Positions 1-5,680 of a stretch of DNA of 5,680 nucleotides are shown here, one piece after another. Position numbers and translations under genes: made by a program. Position 1 is the first letter of the stretch, and each line of letters opens with the position of its first letter. Under the pieces are notes generated by a model. The model was given only the letters and a program-made list of their open reading frames with translations, was not told the DNA's origin and ran no database searches. The DNA is from an uncultured Clostridia bacterium (GTDB lineage Bacteria; Bacillota; Clostridia; Oscillospirales; Ruminococcaceae): assembly GCA_946533615.1 (NCBI GenBank), contig CAMNBY010000031.1, positions 1-5,680 of the forward strand. The letters are read 5' to 3'.

Positions 1-2001
1 CCTGCCGATAAGTGCCTGCTCGCCGAACATCACCCTCATGCACTCGGCGACCTTGCAGATGCCCGTGTCGCCCTCGGAGTGTCCGTAGTTATCGTTAACG
101 CCTTTAAGGTCATCCATATCGGCGTAGCTGACAAAGAACCTGCCGTCGCTGCTTTCGCGGATAAGCTCCTCCGCCGCAGTGAAGAATCCGCGCCTGTTCA
201 GCACTCCCGTAAGCTCGTCGATCCGCGAGAGGCTCTCGAGAGCAAGGTTCTTGGTGTTCAGTTCGTCCATCAGCTCTTCCTGCCTCTTGATTATATCCAG
301 CGTCCTGACCGCCGAGGAGAGCTGATAGGTCACGAGCTCGAGCTCGTCAAAGAACTTCTCGTCGTGAGGCTCGAGCACCGCAAAGCCGTACTGCTGCGAG
401 GCGGTGTAAAGGTCGGCGATGATGAACGTATGCCGCCTGTTGCCCGCAAGCCGACTGTCACGGAACAGCCGATCGAGCGTGATGCGCCTGCTGTCACTCG
501 GGACGTTGTAGGTCTCGGCGCCGTAGGCGTAGGATCTGAAATTGAAATTCAGGCTGCGCGAGAGGTGCTGCCCCGCGCGCATGGTCACAGGCTCGTCAAG
601 CGTCACTATGTATGACGTGTCGCAGCCGATGTCCGTGAGGCGCTTTAATATCTTTGCATAGCTGCCCTCGAAGCTGCCCGTGAACATCAGCGCATCTCTG
701 ATGAATATATTGTCCTGATGGGTGCGGTAGGCGTAATTCTCGGCGGGATCGCCGCCCTCGTACCTCTCGGCCGAAAGCTCGGATTGCAGCCGCTCGAGCA
801 ATATTATGCTGTCCTCCTCGCAGCTGCGGGCAACGTGCATCAGCATCACACTGACGATGCCGAAAAGCCCGACGCGCCCGATGATCTCGGCGTATTCGCT
901 GTGGAGCAGTGACTCGATGACCGCGTGAGCCTCTTCAATATCTCTGCGGTCTGGCCTGCCCTCAAAGCAGGAATAGACCCTGCTGTAAACGTCCCAGAGG
1001 GTGTCGAGCAGCCTCTGAGCGGCAGCGGCGTCCTCGCACATCTCGTTTGCGTAAGCGGCAAAGCGGCGCTTCACGGAGTTCTCACCGTCCTCGTGAGGCT
1101 TCCTCGCTGCCGAGATCTCGTCTCTTCCCGAAAAGCACGAATTGCGCGGTATGAACCTTGTGGGGAGCAGGCTGCTGTGGTCGGGAACAGAGTTAAGATA
1201 ATTATATGCTTTAAGCACTGCCCGCCTGCCGAGAAGCTCTGCATCGGCCTTGACAGAAGCCAGCGGCGGCCTCATCAGGCTTGCCATCGGCGTGTCATCA
1301 AAGCCAACTACGGCAATGTCGCGCCCCACCTCACGGCCCGAGCTTTTTATAACGCTGCACATCTGCTCCGCGATATAGTCGTTGACGCAGAAGCAGGCGT
1401 CCATATCGGGGCAGCGCTCAAGCAGCGCACGAGCCGCAGGAGCAGCCTCGAAGCCGAGATCACACTCGGTCACGAGCAGCGGGTCATATTCTATCCTTGC
1501 GCGTTCAAGCGAGGCCTTGTATTCCGCAAGCCTCTCGGCGCAATCGGGATTGTTGATGTTGCCTGCCATTATACCGATGCGGCGGCAGCCGTGTTTTATC
1601 AGATAATCCATAGCGGAGGCGACGCCGATGCTGTTGTCGTACATCAGGCAGTCATAGCCTTCGAGCCTTGAAGAAAGGCAAAGCACGGGCGTTCCGCGGA
1701 AGGGCTCAAGGAACTGACGCTTCTGCTCGTCGCCGAGGGCAAAGCCGATCGAGCCCACAGCCGCGATCACATAGTCAAGCTTTGCATAGGCGGCATAGTC
1801 GAACAGGACGTTGTACTGGTACTCGTATCTTGTGTCAAGCTCCTCATAGCGGCTCTCGATGCCCACATATTTCCCGGGGAATATAACAAGATCAAGCCCC
1901 AGCTCTTCTGCTGCGGCCATAGCGCCCTTGGATATATCCCGACTGTAGGGGTCGGTTATGTTAGCGACCAGAAGACCGATCGTGCTGCGCTCCTTCGACA
2001 T
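1..2001 (-). CDS. LacI-like sugar-sensor / GGDEF diguanylate cyclase fusion, no HTH; C-terminus cut by window edge
   Basis: I translated this frame from ATG at 2001 to the left edge: 667 codons, no stop. Residues 7-290 look like a LacI-type periplasmic-binding sensor: TIGLLVANITDPYS at 7-20, GCRRIGIMAG at 138-147, CVNDYIA at 205-211, VVGFDDTPMASL at 231-242. Residues about 300-425 are mostly helical. Residues about 430-565 resemble a GAF-like domain (YGFAVLEP, then FFDELELVTYQLSSAV). A charged helix (about 566-592) leads into a GGDEF domain: RIDELTGVLNRRGFF at 593-607 and DMDDLKGVNDNYGHSEGD at 628-645. By homology to PleD, D628 should bind metal, and N636 and D645 the guanine. The window ends just before the GGDEF signature, so about 85-95 residues of that domain are missing. 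There is no signal peptide or membrane segment, so it is probably cytoplasmic. An in-frame TAG at 2013-2011 rules out an N-terminal helix-turn-helix. The expected role is c-di-GMP synthesis in response to a ligand, likely a sugar; ligand and activity are inferred. The domain order is clear, the GAF label less so. Confidence 0.9.
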   Translation of the reverse strand, partial: MSKERSTIGLLVANITDPYSRDISKGAMAAAEELGLDLVIFPGKYVGIESRYEELDTRYEYQYNVLFDYAAYAKLDYVIAAVGSIGFALGDEQKRQFLEPFRGTPVLCLSSRLEGYDCLMYDNSIGVASAMDYLIKHGCRRIGIMAGNINNPDCAERLAEYKASLERARIEYDPLLVTECDLGFEAAPAARALLERCPDMDACFCVNDYIAEQMCSVIKSSGREVGRDIAVVGFDDTPMASLMRPPLASVKADAELLGRRAVLKAYNYLNSVPDHSSLLPTRFIPRNSCFSGRDEISAARKPHEDGENSVKRRFAAYANEMCEDAAAAQRLLDTLWDVYSRVYSCFEGRPDRRDIEEAHAVIESLLHSEYAEIIGRVGLFGIVSVMLMHVARSCEEDSIILLERLQSELSAERYEGGDPAENYAYRTHQDNIFIRDALMFTGSFEGSYAKILKRLTDIGCDTSYIVTLDEPVTMRAGQHLSRSLNFNFRSYAYGAETYNVPSDSRRITLDRLFRDSRLAGNRRHTFIIADLYTASQQYGFAVLEPHDEKFFDELELVTYQLSSAVRTLDIIKRQEELMDELNTKNLALESLSRIDELTGVLNRRGFFTAAEELIRESSDGRFFVSYADMDDLKGVNDNYGHSEGDTGICKVAECMRVMFGEQALIGR

Positions 2002-2006
2002 TGTTA

Positions 2007-2012
2007 TCACCT
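2007..2012 (-). promoter_or_regulatory. Ribosome binding site of the sensor/GGDEF gene
   Basis: AGGTGA on the minus strand lies 5 nt before the ATG at 2001. It decides the start: the only other in-frame candidate, GTG at 2010, lies inside this site, and the next upstream codon is TAG. Confidence 0.75.
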
Positions 2013-2038
2013 ACCGAAATACTAAGATATACAAATAA

Positions 2039-2067
2039 ATTATACCACAAACCGCAGTCCTTGACAA
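2039..2067 (-). promoter_or_regulatory. Sigma-A-type promoter of the sensor/GGDEF gene
   Basis: Read on the minus strand, the -35 box is TTGTCA (2067-2062, 5 of 6 to consensus). It is followed by a 17-bp spacer and the -10 box TATAAT (2044-2039, 6 of 6). The bases just before the -10 are TGG, which also gives an extended -10. Transcription would start near 2032, leaving a leader of about 30 nt before the ATG at 2001. It sits downstream of the hydrolase's stem-loop, so the sensor gene has its own transcription start. Confidence 0.85.
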
Positions 2068-2080
2068 TAATATGCTCAAG
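2060..2080. promoter_or_regulatory. Imperfect 21-bp palindrome over the -35 box, candidate operator
   Basis: On the plus strand the outer arms CTTGA (2060-2064) and TCAAG (2076-2080) match perfectly. Inside them ATA (2067-2069) and TAT (2071-2073) also match around a central A at 2070, so 8 of 10 base pairs are symmetric. It covers the whole -35 box of the minus-strand promoter, where a bound protein would block RNA polymerase. It is AT-rich with an odd centre and lacks the central CG of typical LacI-family operators, so another regulator family is more likely. Function is inferred from position and symmetry only. Confidence 0.4.
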
Positions 2081-2105
2081 ATTTACAAATTATTAACAAA
2101 TTTAC

Positions 2106-2136
2106 AGGCCGCTGCGCTTTCGCGGAACAGCAGCCT
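2106..2136 (-). terminator. Stem-loop terminator after the GH2 gene
   Basis: Starting 7 nt after the hydrolase stop codon, the minus strand folds into a 31-nt hairpin. AGGCTGCTG pairs with CAGCGGCCT (9 bp, one G-U). A 3-nt bulge on the 5' side is followed by CGC/GCG closing a GAAA tetraloop. The following sequence (GTAAATTTGTTAATAATTTG) is U-rich but interrupted, so minus-strand termination may be incomplete. On the plus strand the same stem is followed by TGTTTTGA, so it could act in both directions. The stem is seen directly; its strength as a terminator is inferred. Confidence 0.65.
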
Positions 2137-2143
2137 GTTTTGA

Positions 2144-5100
2144 CTATTCAAATCTTACGGACTTCAGGTCAAAGTCGCAGCCGGGCAGGAAGAACAGGGA
2201 CAGCCTGCACTTCAGGTCCATGCCCTCTATCGGGAAAGCGCGAGAGGTGTAGTCCTCGCAGCCCTCGAATTCGAGCAGCCAGCGGCGGGTGTCGTCGGTC
2301 TCGCATTGCAGGTGGATGCTGTTTACGGGCAGCTTCGACCTTCCCGTGATGATTACCCTCTCGGGCGGCTTGTCAAAGCTGAATTCTCCGAGGTCTATGG
2401 TCACGTTGTTGCCGATGCCCGTCACGGCGTCCTCGCCGACCGTGAAGCTGTCGCCGTAGATGTTCACGGCTTCGAGAGCCGAAAGCTCGGCGGTCTCGCG
2501 TCTTCTGCGCTCAAACACAAAACCCTGCACATCGTAGCTCATGTCCGACTGTATCACAAGGGTGTGTACCCCGCGCAGCAGCTTGCCGAGCCTGTAGGTC
2601 TTGGGCTGATAGGTCAGCCACTTGGGCTTTATGTCGTAGACGAAATCCCCGAGCAGCTCGCCGCCCTCGTCGGGGCTGCCGTCGTAGATGCGAATCCCGA
2701 CAGGGGTGTTGTAATTTGCGAAGAGCGGTAGGGCCACGGTGTCGCTGCCGAGTTCTCCGAAGTCAACGTTCTCGAAGCCGAACCAGCCGCCGCCTCTGCC
2801 GATGGCTGCTCCGTGCTTGATGCCGTCTGTGACCTCTCCCCCGCTGATGCTGTAAAGCCCGCCCGCAACGAACTCGTAAGGGTCGATGAAGGCGCTGCCG
2901 AGCCCTTCGGCGGTCAGGCGCAGCTGCGAGATCAGGCGTATCTTCTCTGTCCCGCAGCGGCTTACTGCCCGCAGGAAAAATTCGCCGTCGCCGAGTGCTT
3001 CAACGGTCACGCCGTCCTCGTCCCGCTCTGTGATCCTTGCAAGCGGCGTCGTGATGCCTGCGGCAGTAACTATCCTGTATTCAAGCTCGGTATAGGTCGT
3101 GTTTTCGGGCAGCAGCCTGACGCCGACCCGAATTTTTCTGCGGTCGGGAGCAAAGCTTCTTTCTTCTGCCGAAAGCTCGATCTTCCTCGCGGGAATGTCC
3201 CTCTCGGGAGAAGCGCAGTCCAGCGGCCTCTCGCTGTTTTCAGCAATAAAGCTTATGCCCTCGACCCTCAGCTCGGGAATCTCCTCGGCGGTGAGGGTGA
3301 TGTGCTGCTCTCCCAGTGAGGGCGAAGCGACCTTCACATCTATCGGGCCTGCTTCGGCTCTCGGGGCGATGATCGCAAGCAGCCTGCCCGAAAACAGCCT
3401 GCGGGACGTGCCCTTGTACTGCTCGTAGTCGGTGGAGTCGCCGTTGTCGAGGCCGACGAGCCTTCCTGCGCCGCTGACGGTAACAGTCACGCGGTCACGG
3501 GCGTTGGCAACAAAATTGCCATCGCCGTCCCTTGCGATGATGTCAAGGAAGATAAGCTCCTCGGAGCCCGCAGGCACAGCTGACCTTTCCGGCACAAGCT
3601 CGAGCGAGCAGGCGCTGCCGAAGCTGCACACACGATCCCGGGCTGTCATTCTGCCCTCGGAGTCATAGGCCTCGGCAGTTATCTCGCCTTTGGTGTAAGG
3701 CACCTTCACGCTCATCGAAAGCTCCAAAGGCCTGTCGCCGAAGACCTTGCGGGCGATCTCTTTGCCGTCCGCGAAGATACGCGCCTCGTGGCAGTTCGTG
3801 GTCGCAAGGATGTCAATGATCTCCCCGTTGCTCCAATCCCAGTAGGGGAAGAGATGCACGAAGGGCGTTTTGCTGCCGTCTGTCCATGCGGCCTTGTAGA
3901 TATAGGCGCTGTCCTTGTAGTAGCCTGCGGTGTCGATCTGCCCGAAGTAGCTGTTCTTTGTGGAATAGGGCGTAGGCTCGCCGATGTAGTCGAAGCCCGT
4001 CCAGATAAACTGCCCCGCGCAGTATTCGGCATCGCGGTCGGGAACGATGTTCGCCTCCCAGTGCTTTGCAGCCCAGGCGGGAGCGCTGTTCCCGAGCGCC
4101 GAGCACTGCTCGTCGTCCTCGGAAAGCACGGGCCTGTCGGCAGGGAAATGATATATCCCCCTTGACTGCACGATGGACGAGGTCTCGCTGCCGTAGATGT
4201 TCCAATCGGGGTGCAGGCGGTGGTGTTCTTCGTAAAGCCTCTCGGCATAGTTATAGCCTGCATTTTTAAGGATATCCGCGCAGCGCTGTGCAGCCTCCGA
4301 GCCCATGTAATTCGAGCCGATGGTCACAAAGCCGTTGCCTCTCGGGTCGTGCAGAGTTACCAGAGCTTTCAGCAGGCTCGTTACCTCCTGTCCCCGTTCC
4401 GAGGCGTGGGTGTCGTAGATCTCGTTGCCGATGCTCCAGCCGATGACGCAGGGGTGGTTCCTGTCGCGGCGTATCCACGAAGCCGCATCGCGCCTCACCC
4501 ACTCGGGAAAGAACCTTGCATAGTCGTACTCGGTCTTTTTCAGCTCCCACATATCAAGGAACTCGTCAAGTATCAGGAAGCCGCGCTCGTCGGCGGCCTC
4601 AAGGAGCTCGGGCGCGGGCGGATTGTGGCTGGTGCGTATCGCATTGACGCCCATGCCCCTGAGCTTGTTCAGCTTGCGGACGATGGCGCTCTTGTTCACA
4701 GCCGCGCCCAGCGCTCCGAGGTCGTGATGCTCGCAGACGCCGTGCAGCTTGACGTGCCTGCCGTTGAGGAAGAAGCCCCTGTCGGAGGTCATCTCGCAGC
4801 TGCGGAAGCCAAAGCGGACAGCCGCCCTGTCGATCTCCTCGCCGTTTTTCAGAAGGCTGACGGTGCAGATGTAAAGCGCAGGCGCAGTAATGTCCCAGAG
4901 CGCCGGCGACTCGACCTTCAAATGCTGCTCGTTGACGGTGTAGCTGCATTCAGCTGAAGTGATCTCCGCAGGAAGGACGCTGCGGTCTGCGGCGCAGCAG
5001 CTTGAAGTGACCTCACAAAGCGGCTCGTCGTTCCCGAATCTTGTAATAACGGTTTTAAGGCTCAGAGCCTCTGCGGTCTCGCCCAAGGGGCGCTCTGTCT

Positions 5101-5590
5101 CTGTTGTGACAGTGACGTTCCCCGACGTGTCCGCCGAAATGTAGACCCCATTCGGCAGGATATGCTGCGGCTCGTAACGCACCAGCCGAACCTTTCTGTA
5201 AACGCCTGCTCCCGAATACCAGCGGGAGTTCGGCTCTCTGTGGTCTACCCTTACGGCGATAAGGTTCTCGCCCTGATGCAGAAAGTCCGTGATGTCGCAC
5301 TCAAACGAGGTGTAGCCGTACTTCCATTCAAAGGCCTGCACCCCGTTGACATAGATGCGGCAGTCCATATACACGCCGTCAAAGCGAAGCGCCGTCCTTC
5401 TGCCGTCCTCGGGGACAGACAGGGTGCGCCTGTACCAGCCTGTCGAGGTCTTGTAAAGGTCGTTGGTGTCATAGATAAGCCAGTCATGCGGCAGGTCAAC
5501 AGCCTGCCAGCCATCGGCGGCGCCGTATTCTGTTCCTATCCCGCAGCAGCAGAATTCCCAGCCGCTGCACAAAAGCTTTTCTTCTCTCAT
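2144..5590 (-). CDS. Glycoside hydrolase family 2 protein, probable cytoplasmic beta-galactosidase
   Basis: This 1148-residue enzyme should hydrolyse terminal beta-linked sugars, most likely galactosides, by the retaining mechanism. The N-terminal sugar-binding jelly roll is about 5-140, the Ig-like domain about 145-262, and the TIM barrel about 265-590. Signatures include NAIRTSHNPP at 316-325 and DRNHPCVIGWSIGNE at 376-390. E390 is the expected acid/base and E469 in YGSETSS the nucleophile. A DUF4982-like segment (about 592-655), a GH2 C5-like Ig domain (about 663-770), a Big-like stretch (about 800-895) and two CBM6-like modules (about 900-1027 and 1035-1148) follow. The barrel end TKNSYFGQID lacks the NxK motif of beta-glucuronidases, which favours galactosidase; substrate remains inferred. 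The N-terminus MREEKLLCSGWEF is not a signal peptide, and cysteines are frequent, so it probably acts on imported oligosaccharides. ATG at 5590 follows a good ribosome binding site and begins directly at the first domain. The stop is TAG. Family assignment is very secure. Confidence 0.95.
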   Translation of the reverse strand: MREEKLLCSGWEFCCCGIGTEYGAADGWQAVDLPHDWLIYDTNDLYKTSTGWYRRTLSVPEDGRRTALRFDGVYMDCRIYVNGVQAFEWKYGYTSFECDITDFLHQGENLIAVRVDHREPNSRWYSGAGVYRKVRLVRYEPQHILPNGVYISADTSGNVTVTTETERPLGETAEALSLKTVITRFGNDEPLCEVTSSCCAADRSVLPAEITSAECSYTVNEQHLKVESPALWDITAPALYICTVSLLKNGEEIDRAAVRFGFRSCEMTSDRGFFLNGRHVKLHGVCEHHDLGALGAAVNKSAIVRKLNKLRGMGVNAIRTSHNPPAPELLEAADERGFLILDEFLDMWELKKTEYDYARFFPEWVRRDAASWIRRDRNHPCVIGWSIGNEIYDTHASERGQEVTSLLKALVTLHDPRGNGFVTIGSNYMGSEAAQRCADILKNAGYNYAERLYEEHHRLHPDWNIYGSETSSIVQSRGIYHFPADRPVLSEDDEQCSALGNSAPAWAAKHWEANIVPDRDAEYCAGQFIWTGFDYIGEPTPYSTKNSYFGQIDTAGYYKDSAYIYKAAWTDGSKTPFVHLFPYWDWSNGEIIDILATTNCHEARIFADGKEIARKVFGDRPLELSMSVKVPYTKGEITAEAYDSEGRMTARDRVCSFGSACSLELVPERSAVPAGSEELIFLDIIARDGDGNFVANARDRVTVTVSGAGRLVGLDNGDSTDYEQYKGTSRRLFSGRLLAIIAPRAEAGPIDVKVASPSLGEQHITLTAEEIPELRVEGISFIAENSERPLDCASPERDIPARKIELSAEERSFAPDRRKIRVGVRLLPENTTYTELEYRIVTAAGITTPLARITERDEDGVTVEALGDGEFFLRAVSRCGTEKIRLISQLRLTAEGLGSAFIDPYEFVAGGLYSISGGEVTDGIKHGAAIGRGGGWFGFENVDFGELGSDTVALPLFANYNTPVGIRIYDGSPDEGGELLGDFVYDIKPKWLTYQPKTYRLGKLLRGVHTLVIQSDMSYDVQGFVFERRRRETAELSALEAVNIYGDSFTVGEDAVTGIGNNVTIDLGEFSFDKPPERVIITGRSKLPVNSIHLQCETDDTRRWLLEFEGCEDYTSRAFPIEGMDLKCRLSLFFLPGCDFDLKSVRFE

Positions 5591-5680
5591 GGTTCTCCCC
5601 CTGACTTAGGGCAACACCGCACGACCCGCGGCTAACGCCTCTGCACATCATCTGCTTGCCAGCTTTCCGTCATGATTACC
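5591..5680 (-). other. GC-rich leader upstream of the GH2 gene, no promoter seen
   Basis: The 90 bases before the hydrolase contain no recognisable -35/-10 pair and no AT-rich patch, so its transcript probably begins beyond the right edge, perhaps in an operon. Two minus-strand frames enter from the edge and stop quickly, at 5650-5648 (TGA, after GNHDGKLASR) and at 5634-5632 (TAG, after VIMTESWQADDVQRR). Either could be the tail of an upstream gene, but neither is recognisable. Small inverted repeats are present: CCGC/GCGG around a 7-nt loop and GGC/GCC around TAAC. Confidence 0.4.
5595..5602 (-). promoter_or_regulatory. Ribosome binding site of the GH2 gene
   Basis: AGGGGGAG on the minus strand ends 4 nt before the ATG at 5590. 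It is purine-rich and well placed, though the spacing is slightly short. It supports this start over any internal methionine, the next being well inside the first domain. Confidence 0.7.

Noticed and set aside
332..347. Perfect 16-bp palindrome built on GAGCTCGAGCTC
   Set aside because: It is inside coding sequence and is explained by alternating GAG and CTC codons for the residues DELELV; no sign of a regulatory site.
79..615. 178-codon plus-strand open frame
   Set aside because: It is the antisense of the GAF-like and GGDEF coding region, in register with that frame, and resembles no family.
925..1671. 248-codon plus-strand open frame
   Set aside because: It lies codon-on-codon antisense to the sensor/GGDEF gene, whose protein has clear family motifs throughout. 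Scarcity of the Leu codons TTA and CTA and the Ser codon TCA in the real gene removes stops from this frame. The translation shows no recognisable domain.
2008..2010. GTG as an alternative start for the sensor/GGDEF gene
   Set aside because: It overlaps the AGGTGA ribosome binding site, which is correctly spaced for the ATG at 2001.
2061..2089. Possible plus-strand promoter: TTGACA, 17 bp, TACAAA
   Set aside because: The -35 is perfect but shares bases with the minus-strand -35, and the -10 matches only 4 of 6. A transcript from it would meet the stem-loop at 2106-2136 almost at once, and no plus-strand gene follows. It is probably a by-product of the palindrome.
2002..2143. Riboswitch in the intergenic region, for example a c-di-GMP aptamer
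   Set aside because: The leader after the predicted transcription start is only about 30 nt and AT-rich, too short for an aptamer, and no conserved aptamer core was seen.
2813..3319. 168-codon plus-strand open frame and other overlapping frames across the GH2 gene
   Set aside because: All overlap a gene with an intact family signature from end to end. Their translations are low-complexity, rich in Arg, Ser, Ala and Pro as expected of shadow frames.
4211..4957. 248-codon plus-strand open frame
   Set aside because: It is antisense in register with the GH2 catalytic domain, opened by the same codon bias. The equal length to the other plus-strand frame is coincidence: the translations are unrelated.

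Overview
The window looks like chromosomal DNA of a Gram-positive gut or rumen anaerobe of the Clostridia, most likely Ruminococcus or a close Oscillospiraceae relative. This is inferred from the Firmicutes-type glycoside hydrolase family 2 (GH2) domain order, a LacI-like/GGDEF fusion of a kind seen in that group, GC-rich coding DNA broken by a short AT-rich intergenic stretch, and purine-rich Shine-Dalgarno sites. No species can be named from the sequence alone.

Layout: everything supportable lies on the minus strand, so the window reads from right to left. At the right edge (5591-5680) is a GC-rich leader with no visible promoter. Next is one large gene (5590-2144) for a 1148-residue cytoplasmic GH2 enzyme, probably a beta-galactosidase, with both catalytic glutamates visible and a long C-terminal tail of beta-sandwich modules. 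A stem-loop with a GAAA tetraloop (2136-2106) follows its stop codon. The 142-bp intergenic region then carries a near-consensus sigma-A promoter (TTGTCA, 17 bp, TGG, TATAAT) with an imperfect palindrome over its -35 box. That promoter drives a second gene, which starts at 2001 and runs off the left edge still open after 667 codons. It encodes a sugar-type periplasmic-binding/LacI-like sensor without a DNA-binding helix-turn-helix, a helical and GAF-like middle, and the first half of a GGDEF diguanylate cyclase domain.

How they may work together: the hydrolase cuts an imported beta-galactoside-type oligosaccharide in the cytoplasm. The neighbouring protein has the fold of a cytoplasmic sugar sensor whose output would be c-di-GMP synthesis rather than DNA binding. 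The proximity suggests, but does not prove, that this is a carbohydrate-utilisation locus in which sugar availability is read into second-messenger signalling. Separate transcription signals argue against a simple two-gene operon. The many other open frames, including two 248-codon frames on the plus strand, are antisense shadows of these two genes.
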